Assembly: GCA_937879855.1 (NCBI GenBank) | Contig: CALFMO010000067.1 | Span: forward strand, 62,001 to 126,000 | Source of the DNA: an uncultured Acidobacteriaceae bacterium | GTDB taxonomy: Bacteria; Acidobacteriota; Terriglobia; Terriglobales; Acidobacteriaceae | DNA length: 64,000 nucleotides | Direction: 5' to 3' | In this document: one piece after another, positions 53,125 to 62,409 of the stretch | Numbering within the stretch: the first letter of the stretch is position 1 | How the letters are laid out: each line of letters begins with the position of its first letter | Translations under genes and position numbers: made by a program | Notes under the pieces: model-generated | The model's input: the letters and a program-made list of their open reading frames with translations, nothing else | The model's database searches: none | What the model was told of the DNA's origin: nothing

Positions 53125-53738
53125 TCCCGCGAGCCCGCGTCGCCAGCCACCTGCTCGAGATTGCGTCCGCTGAGCACCGATTCGTCAAAGGCATCGATGT
53201 CGTATCCCTCCACTGCATGATCATCGTGCTTCTTGATCATCAACCATTCGTTGCCCTTGCTTCCCGGACGCCGCCCGCGCATCTTGATTAGCGCAAAGTC
53301 TCCCTTTAAGCGTTTGCCGTTCAAACGAAACTTCAGGTCGCCCTTCGCCAGCATCGACGCCGCTTCCGCTTCTGTGCCCGGAACATACTTTCCATTAACC
53401 GGCACCGGCGAGAGTGGCTGCCACGTGCCCACATCCCACACGATCACGGTGCCGGCTCCGTAGTTATTCTCGGGAATATTGCCTTCAAAATCGAAATAAG
53501 AAACCGGATGATCCTCAACCTGCATGGCCAGCCGCTTGTCGGCAGGATCGAGCGACGGCCCCTTCGGCACCGCCCAAGATTTCAGCACGCCTTCCATCTC
53601 CAGACGAAAATCGTAGTGCAGGCGCGTCGCATCGTGTTTCTGCACCACAAACCGATTCCCCGTCTTCGTCGCAATCTTCGGCGGAGGCTCCGGCGTTTCT
53701 TCAAACCGCCTTTTCCGCTTGTATTCTTCGAGTGCCAT
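52944..53738 (-). CDS. ligD: LigD 3'-phosphoesterase domain (5' part of split gene)
   Basis: 3'-phosphoesterase that cleans DNA ends. FVVQKHDATRLHYDFRLEMEGVLKSWAVPKGPSLDP near residue 31 contains the metal-binding His/Asp/Arg set. MQVEDHPVSYFDFEGNIPENNYGAGTVIVWDVGTW near 72 is also typical. After about residue 220 a Lys-rich linker runs into an A9 tract and then an out-of-frame tail stopping at 52944. Joining to the ligase domain needs a -1 shift. The ATG at 53738 (MALEEYKRKRRF) is preferred to one 9 nt upstream. Confidence 0.85.
   Translation of the reverse strand: MALEEYKRKRRFEETPEPPPKIATKTGNRFVVQKHDATRLHYDFRLEMEGVLKSWAVPKGPSLDPADKRLAMQVEDHPVSYFDFEGNIPENNYGAGTVIVWDVGTWQPLSPVPVNGKYVPGTEAEAASMLAKGDLKFRLNGKRLKGDFALIKMRGRRPGSKGNEWLMIKKHDDHAVEGYDIDAFDESVLSGRNLEQVAGDAGSREWKSRPTGRGKLKAAWLADAVARLDQKKSAAAGVKKKQPPTAENAKNPPLSTRRKTKKSA
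53016..53026 (-). other. A9 slippery site joining the two LigD reading frames
   Basis: On the minus strand the upstream frame reads GTA AAA AAA AAG C, so a dnaX-type heptamer A AAA AAG sits in phase. A -1 slip gives GCA ACC GCC, which is the ligase frame. One extra A in the DNA or transcript would have the same effect. No clear downstream stem-loop was found. Confidence 0.6.
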
Positions 53739-53884
53739 AGAAAACATTATTTAACCACAGAGTTGCACCGGCATGTGACGCCGACTGATTGTGTGGGGAC
53801 GGGCGCCATTGCCTGTCCATGCGGAGCAACGCTCGGCTGCTGCCAAGAACTGCTATTCCCGATTCGATTTAAAATCCTCGCACT

Positions 53885-54316
53885 ATGCAACGTGAATTTC
53901 CCGAAGTCCCCCTGGTTGGCGTTGGCGCCATCATTATCGAGGACTCCCGCGTCCTGCTGGTGAAGCGCGCGCACCCGCCGCTCCAGGCCGAATGGTCCAT
54001 TCCCGGAGGCGTTCTCGAAGTCGGCGAACTGGTCCGTGAGGCCGCCATCCGCGAGGCCCGCGAGGAGACCGGGCTTATCGTCGAGCCCTCGGAGCTGCTC
54101 GGCGTGTATGATCGCATCCTGCGCAATCCCGCACAGCGCGTGCAATATCACTATGTTTTGATTGATTTTCTATGCCGCCGGGTTGCGGGCGATCTCTCGG
54201 CCGCCAGCGACGCCGCCGAAGTCCGCTGGTTCTTCCGTGAAGATTTGCCCGCGCTGCGCCTTGCCGAAGATACGCTTGACGTGATTTCGAAGGGATTTCA
54301 TAAGTTAGGCCGGTGA
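53885..54316 (+). CDS. NUDIX hydrolase
   Basis: 143-residue pyrophosphohydrolase. The Nudix box is GGVLEVGELVREAAIREAREETGL near residue 40, with all catalytic Glu present. The N-terminal strand VPLVGVGAIIIEDSRVLLVKRAHPPLQAEWSIPGG resembles ADP-ribose/NADH-type family members, but the substrate is not decidable. The last 12 nt overlap the convergent DUF2007 gene. Confidence 0.9.
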   Translation: MQREFPEVPLVGVGAIIIEDSRVLLVKRAHPPLQAEWSIPGGVLEVGELVREAAIREAREETGLIVEPSELLGVYDRILRNPAQRVQYHYVLIDFLCRRVAGDLSAASDAAEVRWFFREDLPALRLAEDTLDVISKGFHKLGR

Positions 54317-54958
54317 TTCGTTGCTGCCGGAATTTCCGTCGTCCGCCCACTCCGCGTCGCAGGAACGGCAGTGCCACCCGGGACGCTGCACCGGCAACGG
54401 TACGCGCAGGAATGCGCTCATGTAGGCGATAGGGCGGTCTAACGGCTCGAAGTTCACATCGAGCGATTGGCATTTGGGACAGCGCGGCTGCTCGTAGAGC
54501 CCTACGCCTTGCACGTAGAGACCTTCCAGAATCGGTTCGTCGAGGATTTGTTGCGCGTTGTCGGCGTCAGCGGCTCGTACCTTGAGTTTGATCCCGCCAA
54601 TGAAATTCGAAATAAACCAGTCCAGGCGGACCAGGTTGTCGTCCCCGAGGAAGCATTCAATCCCCACCGACTCCAGACATCCCTTCGCCAGCAGCGCTTC
54701 CGGCAAATCGCGAAACTGGCGGAGGGTCACCAATTCCTGCAGAGCTATTTCCTGCCGCGGCTCCGGCGCCCGATCCTCGGGATATTTCAAGTGCCGGCGC
54801 TCCATTTCGTCTTCGAGCGCATCCCAAGCCATCTCGGTGAGCGATTCCGCGCTCTGGACCAAGCGCTGCAACTCTCCGTCGGTCATGCCAGCATAATTAT
54901 CCGCGAGACGCCGGCGTTCTTCGCGCTGGTTAAGATCGGATTCGTCTAAATACGACAC
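54305..54958 (-). CDS. DUF2007-domain protein with zinc ribbon
   Basis: N-terminal helical region (NQREERRRLADNYAGMTDGELQRL). It is followed by a DUF2007 domain (LVTLRQFRDLPEALLAKGCLESVGIECFLGDDN... to VRAADADNAQQIL, about 80-148). A C-terminal zinc ribbon has CPKCQS near 164 and CRSC near 200. DUF2007 is annotated as a putative signal-transducing domain; no enzymatic function is known. Its 3' end overlaps the nudix gene. Confidence 0.8.
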   Translation of the reverse strand: MSYLDESDLNQREERRRLADNYAGMTDGELQRLVQSAESLTEMAWDALEDEMERRHLKYPEDRAPEPRQEIALQELVTLRQFRDLPEALLAKGCLESVGIECFLGDDNLVRLDWFISNFIGGIKLKVRAADADNAQQILDEPILEGLYVQGVGLYEQPRCPKCQSLDVNFEPLDRPIAYMSAFLRVPLPVQRPGWHCRSCDAEWADDGNSGSNESPA

Positions 54959-54984
54959 TAGTTAAGCTTACTTCGACTGCCCAC

Positions 54985-55580
54985 TCTCGGCCAACTGTCT
55001 TTCCGCGCCAGTCAAGGCAACACACGCCTAAGAGATTGTGACTAATTAAAGAGCAGAGTCCAAGAAAGCGGCCGGCTTGCTCGGCGCCGTAATTGCGTTT
55101 CTGGGCATTTTCCTGGCGCGCCTGTTGAACAATCCTTATTTTGATCCGGCAGCCTCGATCGTTGTCGGACTCCTGCTCGCGGCCGTCTCGATCTTCTTGG
55201 GCCGGGAAAGTGGAGCACTGCTGATCGGAGAAAGAACGAATCGGGCAAGAGTGCGCCGCGTGAAAGAGATGATTCTGGCCGATCCTGCGGTCGAAAAAGT
55301 TGGAGACCTGCTCACCATGCAGCTCGGCCCCAATCAGGTGCTCCTAACGGTGAATATTCAGTTTCGGCGAGATTTTGATCTCGAGCAGCTGGAATCAGCC
55401 ATTGAGCGCATCGAAGACGGCGTTCGCGAGAAGGAACCCATGATCCGGCATATCTTCATCGAGGCCGAGTCCTTCAAGCGCAACGTCGCGCCTTCGTCCA
55501 GAGCCGCTTGAGTCAAGAGAAAGCAAACGGTTCGGACTCGCCCTGCGATAGAGCCTTCGACCGCCTATCTCGGCCAACTG
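54985..55580. repeat. 13-bp direct repeats flanking the CDF remnant
   Basis: TCTCGGCCAACTG occurs at 54985-54997 and at 55568-55580, either side of the truncated transporter. It may mark a deletion or insertion event; chance is possible. Confidence 0.5.
55050..55511 (+). pseudogene. C-terminal remnant of a cation diffusion facilitator transporter
   Basis: The frame opens after a stop at 55047 with ESKKAAGLLGAVIAFLGIFLARLL, then NPYFDPAASIVVGLLLAAVSIFLGRESGALLIGE. A cytoplasmic domain follows (RVKEMILADPAVEKVGDLLTMQLGPNQVLLTVNIQF...IRHIFIEAESF). This matches the last two helices and C-terminal domain of CDF (zinc/iron efflux) proteins. The first four helices, about 150 residues, are missing, and no good start codon or ribosome-binding site exists. 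It is most likely a pseudogene left by a deletion. Confidence 0.75.
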
Positions 55581-55623
55581 GCGATGCGACTGTTATGCCG
55601 ACACATGACCACACTGGGGAATG

Positions 55624-57273
55624 CTAACGGACTTGAGCTGGTGGCTGGTCGCGAAGGATGTAAACAAATTGCCGGATCTCATGGCGTTCGCGTTCGGCCC
55701 GCTGCGCTGATTCTGTTGCGATTTGATTGTAGACCTTGAGTTCCGCTTCGGACTTGGCGACATCGCCAGTCTGACGGTAAGCCTGAGCCAGGCGAAAATG
55801 TGCCTCCTCCATCCGCATCTGTGGATCCGCCTGAATGGCTTGCCGGTAATCGGAAATCGCTCGGGGATAATCTTTCCGCTCAGAGTAGAGGATTCCCCGT
55901 TGCACGTAGGCCGCGGCAAATTTCGGGTCGACCTTAACCGCATGGTTCAGAAGCGACTCGATCTGTGCCGTACTGGCTGAGTGGGTCGGGCCGTCGCGCA
56001 GTTTCCAGAGTCCGACGGCATAGTAGTAGTTTGCCTCGGAGTTCTCCGGTTGCAGCGTCACGAAGCGGTGCAGTTTTTCGACAATTTCTTTGGACGGCGT
56101 TGACTCCGCGTTTTGCATTTTGCCCAAGAACAGGTAGGGAACTGGATCGCTGGGACTGAGGTCTGACGCTTCGCTAATTCGCTGCACCGCCTTATCGTAG
56201 GAGCCGAGCGCGAACCAGGACGCGCCGAGGCCGAGCAGCATGCGGACGGAATGAGGAAACAGACGATTGCCCTTGGTGAAGACTTCCACGGCGGGTTCCG
56301 GGGCATGATGCAGCAGAAGCTCAGAACCCCAGTCAAACACGTAAGATTCACGGGCGTCCATCTCCGCGGCGCGCTGGTATTCACGCACGGCTTCCAACGA
56401 ATTACCTAGTTTCTCCTGCACATCCCCGAGCAAATGATGCAGTTCGGCGGTGTCAAAGTGCGGCAGCAACGCTTGAGCCCGGTCGCGGGCCCGCTCATAA
56501 TTGCCGGCGTGCGCGTTCGCCAGCGCCAGTTCGTAGGAGTTTTCGTAGTCACCGGGTTTTAGTTCACCGGCGCGCTGCAGGTATGGAATCGCATCGTGGG
56601 CCTTGCCGTGCTCATCCAGCGCCTTGCCCAGAAGATGATTTGCCTCAAAGCTGTGCGGATCGCGTTCCACACTTTCACGCAGCGATTCTTCGGACGCGGC
56701 AACCGGCGCGGCGCCGTCCGGGGGTTGGCTTAAGGAGACCGTTTCTTTGGCAAGCGTTTCTCGGGTTCGAACAACCGTGTCGGGACCGTGTCCGCCGAGA
56801 CTTGTCGTATCGGTTACACCTGCGACCGCGAACCGGGGTTGATCGAAGAACTCTGGTGATTGGGTGGAAGCGGGCTGCGAAGCTGGAGACTTTGCGGGCA
56901 ACAGAACAAGATCAACAGTCTTCGCTTCCTTCGGACCAAAAAAGAGCGAAGGAACTTCGGTGTCGCTGTAGCCGGGCATCTGCGCCCGCAGTACATAGAC
57001 CCCGCCGCTGAGGGTGGGAAAGTAGTAGTTCCCGTGTGAATCGGTACGAAGCGTTTGCGGTTGCGTGGAACTGTTCGCCTGCAGGCATAGGGTTGCGCCT
57101 GCGACGGGCTTTCCCTGCGAATCGCGCACGGCACCGCGCAACGACGCCGACTCCGCTGTCTGCTGAGCATGCAGGCACAACGGAAGCAGTGCGAAAAGTG
57201 CCAGCATGGCACAGCCCCGACGGAATACGCCAGCGGAGTTGATTTGGTGTAAAACGGCGTAGAAACGGCCCAT
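55624..57273 (-). CDS. Secreted TPR protein with carboxypeptidase-regulatory-like domain
   Basis: Signal segment (GCAMLALFALLPLCLHAQ) then a beta-sandwich of the CarboxypepD_reg type (SLRGAVRDSQGKPVAGATLCLQANSS...GNYYFPTLSGGVYVLRAQMPGYSD, about 44-105). From about residue 195 there are eight or more TPR-like helix pairs (HLLGKALDEHGKAHDAIPYLQRAGELKPGDYENSYELALANAHAGNYERA and on to the C-terminus). It likely acts as a periplasmic scaffold. The start used is the ATG at 57273; another at 57207 would also leave a signal peptide. Confidence 0.8.
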   Translation of the reverse strand: MGRFYAVLHQINSAGVFRRGCAMLALFALLPLCLHAQQTAESASLRGAVRDSQGKPVAGATLCLQANSSTQPQTLRTDSHGNYYFPTLSGGVYVLRAQMPGYSDTEVPSLFFGPKEAKTVDLVLLPAKSPASQPASTQSPEFFDQPRFAVAGVTDTTSLGGHGPDTVVRTRETLAKETVSLSQPPDGAAPVAASEESLRESVERDPHSFEANHLLGKALDEHGKAHDAIPYLQRAGELKPGDYENSYELALANAHAGNYERARDRAQALLPHFDTAELHHLLGDVQEKLGNSLEAVREYQRAAEMDARESYVFDWGSELLLHHAPEPAVEVFTKGNRLFPHSVRMLLGLGASWFALGSYDKAVQRISEASDLSPSDPVPYLFLGKMQNAESTPSKEIVEKLHRFVTLQPENSEANYYYAVGLWKLRDGPTHSASTAQIESLLNHAVKVDPKFAAAYVQRGILYSERKDYPRAISDYRQAIQADPQMRMEEAHFRLAQAYRQTGDVAKSEAELKVYNQIATESAQRAERERHEIRQFVYILRDQPPAQVR

Positions 57274-57492
57274 GAGAATCGGCGCAAGTAAAACGGCGGA
57301 ACGTAAGCTCGCGCCTCGTCGGCCATTCTATCTGCGGGGAGTCGCGGCTCGCAATCTTAGCCCTGCTCCTTTCTGAGCGGAAAAAGCGCTGGCAGAGCTC
57401 TGGCACACAAAATAGAATTCAATCTCTTATTCCAGTTGTCGAGACCGGCGGCAACACTTGCCACTTTATTCAGTGCGTATCAGGAGGGTGAA

Positions 57493-58575
57493 ATGAGATT
57501 GGCTCGGCTGCGCGTGGCAGGACTCGTGATGTTAGTGTGTCTTCCGGCTTTGAGCCAGCAGTCCTCTGCAAAGCGCAAGATCATCATCGATCAGGACGCG
57601 GCCGGGCCCGGCGGATCCGACCAACAGGCGATCCTTTCGCTGGTGCAGTCGCCCCAGACTGAAGTTCTTGGCATCACCGTGGTGACCGGCGACGCCTGGC
57701 TCAAAGAAGAAGTGGCGCATACCTTGCGGACACTCGAGATCATCGGTCGCACGGACATTCCGGTCGTCGCCGGAGCTGGATTTCCGCTGGTGAGGCGCAA
57801 GGAAGAGACGGAGCTTTGGGAGCGGGAACACGGTTACATACCGTGGTTGGGAGCCTGGACACCGCAGCGGTATCATTCGGCCGATCAATTGGGTGAAATG
57901 CCAGAGGGCAAACCCACGACCAAACCGGCCGACGAAGACGCTGCGCATTTCCTGTTGCGCATGGTCCGCAAGCATCCCCACGAAGTCACCATCTACGAAG
58001 GCGGTCCGATGACCAACCTCGCGCTTGCCATCTTAATTGATCCTGAGTTTGTCAACCTGGCGAAAGAGTTGGTGTTCATGGGCGGAAGTCTGAACCCCAA
58101 GACCAACGATCCTGAGTTCGTGAATACCCCGCGGCACGAATTCAATCTCTGGTTCGATCCAGAAGCGGCCCGCATCGTACTGCGCGCCCCATGGAAAAGG
58201 ATGGTCTGCACAACAGTCGACATTTCTGTGAAGACGCGGCTGACTCAGGACTTGCTCAATCGGATCAAGGCGGGCAATACGCCTGCCGCTCACTACGTGA
58301 GTTCTTATACGCATGTGTCTGGCGAATTCAACTATTTGTGGGACGAACTCGCGGCGATCGCGTGGCTCGATCCGAGTGTAATCACCGCCAAGGAGACGGT
58401 ATACCTGGATGTGGATCTCAGCCGTGGCGCGAGTTATGGAAACACGTTGAGTTGGGCGGAGAAAGACAAACCAGAGAACGTAGGGCCGCGGGTTGAGGTG
58501 CAGGTCGATCTCGATACCGAAAAGTTTTACAAGATCTTCGTCGAGCTGATGACGGCTCCTACGCCGAAGCCGTAG
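57493..58575 (+). CDS. Exported nucleoside hydrolase
   Basis: Inosine-uridine-preferring nucleoside hydrolase family. After a signal peptide (RVAGLVMLVCLPALS), KIIIDQDAAGPGGSDQQAIL near residue 28 corresponds to the Ca-binding D-x-D-x-G-x-DD motif. It reads DQDAAGPGGSDQ, so the usual final Asp pair is partly replaced by Ser-Asp-Gln. VTIYEGGPMTNLALAI near 180 and FVNTPRHEFNLWFDPEAARIVL near 211 are typical. AGGAGGG precedes the ATG. An exported form suggests use of extracellular nucleosides. It is convergent, 3 nt from the next gene. Confidence 0.82.
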   Translation: MRLARLRVAGLVMLVCLPALSQQSSAKRKIIIDQDAAGPGGSDQQAILSLVQSPQTEVLGITVVTGDAWLKEEVAHTLRTLEIIGRTDIPVVAGAGFPLVRRKEETELWEREHGYIPWLGAWTPQRYHSADQLGEMPEGKPTTKPADEDAAHFLLRMVRKHPHEVTIYEGGPMTNLALAILIDPEFVNLAKELVFMGGSLNPKTNDPEFVNTPRHEFNLWFDPEAARIVLRAPWKRMVCTTVDISVKTRLTQDLLNRIKAGNTPAAHYVSSYTHVSGEFNYLWDELAAIAWLDPSVITAKETVYLDVDLSRGASYGNTLSWAEKDKPENVGPRVEVQVDLDTEKFYKIFVELMTAPTPKP

Positions 58576-58578
58576 GTG

Positions 58579-61500
58579 TCATGGTTGCAGTTGATCGAGC
58601 ATCTGCTTGGCTTGCGGGTTATCGGGGTGCTGTTTGAGCAGGTCGAGCAGGAGGCCGCGGGCCTTGTCCCGTGTGCCTTCCAGCGCATAGACACGCGCGA
58701 GATTTAAATACGCCTGATCGAATGCGGGGGCGACGCGGATGCACTCTTCGAAGCTCGCGACGGCATCATCTCGACGCTGCGTGACCAGATACAGCACTCC
58801 CAGATTGTTGAGCGCCTCGGGATAAACGGGACGAGCCTTCAAAGCGCGCTGCAAATATTCATAGGCTTTGGCGTTGTCGTCGGTCTGCGCGAACACCATC
58901 CCCAGGCTGTAATTCGCTTCCGGATCTTGCGGCGCAACTTCCAGCGCCTGTTCCAGAACTTTGCGGGCCTCCTCCCAACGCTTCTGCAAACGGTAGGCGT
59001 TTCCCAGATTATCGAGCGAGAGAAGATGATGTGGGTTCAGCCGCAACGCCTGCTGAAAAGACTGCACCGAATCGTCCACTCGTCCTTCGCGCGTGGCGAT
59101 GACGCCAAGATTATTCCAGGCGTCGGGCAAAGTGTCAGGATAATTGGCCGGAAGTTTCACGGCGCGTTCGAAAGTTTCGCGTGCGGCGGCGTTCTTGTTT
59201 TGATTCAGGTAAACGCTTCCAATGCCGTAGAGAGCCTCGGCGCTCGACGGATCGTCGCGCAGAGCTTGCTGGAACGATGCTTCGGCCTGATCGAGGTAAC
59301 CGCGCTGAAAAAACAGTGCGCCCAATGCGAGATAGTTGCGACCGAACTCAAGTGCGTAGGTCCCACTGGGAAAAGGTAGAGCTCGCGCCAGTCGTTCTGC
59401 GTCGGTTCGCGGAATCGTCTGCACGTCTTGTTCGACGTGCGCGGGAACGATCGGTCCTTGATAGACCTTGACGATCGCGCCGCTGTCATCGATCAGGAAA
59501 GATGTTGGAAGGCTCAGATCGCGATGACGATCGAACAGTTGGCGATAGAGAATATTGTAGATAGCGGCGACGTCGTCAGACGCGCGCAGAATCGGAAAAG
59601 CAAGATCTTTAGTGAAGTCGCGAACGTCGCGAGACGAAGAATCCCCCATCCTCACCGCGACTATTTGCAGACCCTTTTTCGACCACTCAACGTGGGACTT
59701 CTGCAGCACTTTCAACTCTTCGCGCGATTCCGCCGACTTCATGGTCGAAAAGTTCAGAAGCGTCGCCTTGGCGCGGCGCTCTGTGAGAGTCCAGGTTTTC
59801 CCCGACAGATCAGGAAGAGAAAAGTTCGGAGCGCCAATCGGTGCGAGAAGCCAGGTTTCTACCCTGCTCGGAAGTTCCTCGGCCTCCCGCTTGGCTTCCG
59901 CGGGAAGAGCACCTCGTTTGATTGCCTGAGTCTTGAACGGCTCGATCCGCGAGGGCTCTGAGCCTTCTTCTACCCAGATTCTGCTGTTGATGGGAAGATC
60001 GTGGAGTTCCTGCACCAACCCACTCGGCCATCGGATCGACGCACGAATCGATCCCTTAGTTTCGCCAAGTCCAAAGAAAACATCCTTGCTGTGCTGAGAA
60101 AGGAAGCCGGATCCGGCCTGAAGCATGCGAGTCTGGCGGCGGCCGCTAGTGTCGATCGTTACTAAGGCCCCAATCGCATCGCGATTGCTCCTGGCGCCTT
60201 GCAAACGGAAGGCAATCGAGGGCGGCAACTCCTCCGTCACATTTTTCAGAAGCCGCAACTGCGGAGCATTTCGGTTCTTTAGAAATACCTCGAGGCGGCC
60301 ATCGTGATCGAAATCGGCAAGGGCAAAGGCCCGGCCATCTTCTACAAAATCCATCCCGACCACCGCGGAAACGTCGGAGAAAGTTCCATCCCGGTTGTTG
60401 GCGTAGAAAACATTTCGTTCGTAGCCGCTCCAGGTGCCGTCGGAGCGGATCAACTCGTTGATTGCATTCCAGCCCTGCTCATACTCGTGAGACGCGCGCG
60501 CTTCGTCGGGAGAACAAGCCACTACCTGGCGCCAGAAAAAGCTGTTTAGATCCTGGCGCGAAGGCCCGGAGACCATTCCGTTGGCGATGTAAAGATGGGG
60601 AAACCCGTCGTGATCGAAGTCGAATGCATCGCTCGACCACGCCCAGCAGCCCATTCCCACGCCCGAGGCTTTCGTAGCGTCGTCGAATGCATCTCCGTGA
60701 TTGTGGAGCAGCGAATTTCCCATCGCATGTTTTTGATAGAGCGAGCGAACGTCCTTGGGCGAGTCCTTTTTGAAAAGTTCCTGTGTGGACACGCGTTCCC
60801 CGGCCGCGGTCCACATGTTGCCCACATAGAGGTCCTGAGCACCGTCATTGTCGTAGTCCAGCCACGAGACGCTCATACCCGCGCCAATATCTTCCGCCGC
60901 GGTTTGCGCGGCGACGTCGGTAAATGTTCCATCCCCGTTGTTGCGGTAAAGGTTCTTTCGTCCGAAATCGTTCACCACGTAGAGATCGGGCCAGCCATCG
61001 CGGTTGTAGCCACCCCAGCCGCAGCAAAAACTGTAGCGCGTGTTGTTCTGGTTCAGTCCCGAAGCGGCGGTGACATCGAAGAACGTCCCGTCGCGTTGGT
61101 TGCGCATCAGAAAGTTTGGCGGGCCATTCTCCGCGTCATGATAGGGAGACGGATATTTGTATTGACCAGTGCCTTGATAGTAGGCGTACAAGCAAAAGTA
61201 AACGTCGAGCCATCCGTCGCCGTCGTAATCCGCGGCGGCCGCGCCGGTGAAGGTTCCCTGGGGCGGATTTGCAAAGCGGAATGCATTGGGCTGTTGACGA
61301 AACTTGCCGCCACCCTCGTTTACGAAAAGCAGTGGTCCACTCGCTCGCACTACGATTACGTCCTGACGCCCGTGGTTGCTGAAGTCAGCGAACAGAGCAC
61401 ACGCCGTGTTTTCCAGAATTCCCAGCCCCGAGATTTCTGTGATGTCTTCGAATGTGCCGTCGCCGCGATTCCGATAAAGGCGATTGGGCAGGCCTGCAGG

Positions 61501-62409
61501 CTGGCAAACGTAGAGATCGTCGAAGCCGTCGTTGTCGATGTCGGCGACTGAGACTCCATTGTGTCCGTAGATGTCGATGCCACAGGCGCCGTCCAGCATG
61601 GTGCGCCAGTAGTCCGTGCCGTGAAGCATCTGCGTAGAGTAAGAAGAATTGCTGCCGAGTGCGGCAGACGTGATGTCCACATAAATTGGCGAAGTGGAAC
61701 GCGCCTGGGTTTCGCTCAGTCCCCGCCAGTTGCGGACAAGAAATTCGTTCGGAGAGGTGGATTCCCATTCTAGATCCCAATTGCCGACCCATTGCTCGCG
61801 GTGAAAACCGCCGCCCGTGCCGACGATTTCATAGCGAATGCGAGTTCGTAATCGATGCGGCGGTTGAGAGGAAGAAGCCTGCGGATCGTCTGTGTCAATT
61901 CCTGTAATCTGAAATTCGGCGTTCAAGATTCTGGAAAAAATGCTCAGTCTGGTCTGCCACTCACGAATAAAGCTGTCGCGATCGAGCGCATTCTGTTGGG
62001 TAAAACGATTCTGACGCACTTCTAGCGCCGGACTGGAACGCACGACCCGCGATTCGGCAGGCACGGGCGTCGTCCCGGAGAAATTGGCAGCGAGAAACTT
62101 GGCGATGGCCTGTGTTTCCCTTGGAGACCGCAACAGTCCAGCACTCCACTCGGCAAGAATTGCAGCCAACTGGTCGGCATATTTTTCAGTGATGAAGTTG
62201 TCGAGACCTGCTTGCACCTTCAACAACACGGCATCGAGCGGCCGCTCATTTCGATAGTGAGGTTGGAGATGGAATCCGGCAAACGCGTCAGACGACTTAC
62301 CTGAAGCCAACGGATCGAGGCCCGGGAACGACAATCCCCACAACTTGGTCGGAATCAGAGTGGCCCCAGCGCCCAGGCAGAAGCGGGCGAGAAACTTGCG
62401 GCGGCGCAA
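58579..62409 (-). CDS. Exported FG-GAP/ASPIC-UnbV, redoxin-like and TPR fusion protein
   Basis: 1276 residues. The N-terminus RRRKFLARFCLGAGATLIPT looks like a Tat signal. About 280-720 hold FG-GAP/VCBS propeller repeats (VADIDNDGFDDLYVCQPAGLPNRLYRNRGDGTFEDIT and similar). About 745-815 is ASPIC/UnbV (GALVTIDTSGRRQTRMLQAGSGF). About 860-1000 is a thioredoxin/redoxin-like domain (PNFSLPDLSGKTWTLTERRAKATLLNF). The site where CxxC is expected reads TMKSAESREEL, without cysteine. About 1040-1276 are five or six TPRs. It starts at TTG 62409; no better start gives the signal. The role is unknown. Confidence 0.82.
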   Translation of the reverse strand: MRRRKFLARFCLGAGATLIPTKLWGLSFPGLDPLASGKSSDAFAGFHLQPHYRNERPLDAVLLKVQAGLDNFITEKYADQLAAILAEWSAGLLRSPRETQAIAKFLAANFSGTTPVPAESRVVRSSPALEVRQNRFTQQNALDRDSFIREWQTRLSIFSRILNAEFQITGIDTDDPQASSSQPPHRLRTRIRYEIVGTGGGFHREQWVGNWDLEWESTSPNEFLVRNWRGLSETQARSTSPIYVDITSAALGSNSSYSTQMLHGTDYWRTMLDGACGIDIYGHNGVSVADIDNDGFDDLYVCQPAGLPNRLYRNRGDGTFEDITEISGLGILENTACALFADFSNHGRQDVIVVRASGPLLFVNEGGGKFRQQPNAFRFANPPQGTFTGAAAADYDGDGWLDVYFCLYAYYQGTGQYKYPSPYHDAENGPPNFLMRNQRDGTFFDVTAASGLNQNNTRYSFCCGWGGYNRDGWPDLYVVNDFGRKNLYRNNGDGTFTDVAAQTAAEDIGAGMSVSWLDYDNDGAQDLYVGNMWTAAGERVSTQELFKKDSPKDVRSLYQKHAMGNSLLHNHGDAFDDATKASGVGMGCWAWSSDAFDFDHDGFPHLYIANGMVSGPSRQDLNSFFWRQVVACSPDEARASHEYEQGWNAINELIRSDGTWSGYERNVFYANNRDGTFSDVSAVVGMDFVEDGRAFALADFDHDGRLEVFLKNRNAPQLRLLKNVTEELPPSIAFRLQGARSNRDAIGALVTIDTSGRRQTRMLQAGSGFLSQHSKDVFFGLGETKGSIRASIRWPSGLVQELHDLPINSRIWVEEGSEPSRIEPFKTQAIKRGALPAEAKREAEELPSRVETWLLAPIGAPNFSLPDLSGKTWTLTERRAKATLLNFSTMKSAESREELKVLQKSHVEWSKKGLQIVAVRMGDSSSRDVRDFTKDLAFPILRASDDVAAIYNILYRQLFDRHRDLSLPTSFLIDDSGAIVKVYQGPIVPAHVEQDVQTIPRTDAERLARALPFPSGTYALEFGRNYLALGALFFQRGYLDQAEASFQQALRDDPSSAEALYGIGSVYLNQNKNAAARETFERAVKLPANYPDTLPDAWNNLGVIATREGRVDDSVQSFQQALRLNPHHLLSLDNLGNAYRLQKRWEEARKVLEQALEVAPQDPEANYSLGMVFAQTDDNAKAYEYLQRALKARPVYPEALNNLGVLYLVTQRRDDAVASFEECIRVAPAFDQAYLNLARVYALEGTRDKARGLLLDLLKQHPDNPQAKQMLDQLQP

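Noticed and set aside
60595..61551. 318-codon plus-strand open frame
   Set aside because: Antisense to the FG-GAP repeats of the ASPIC/UnbV gene, whose repeats are clearly conserved.
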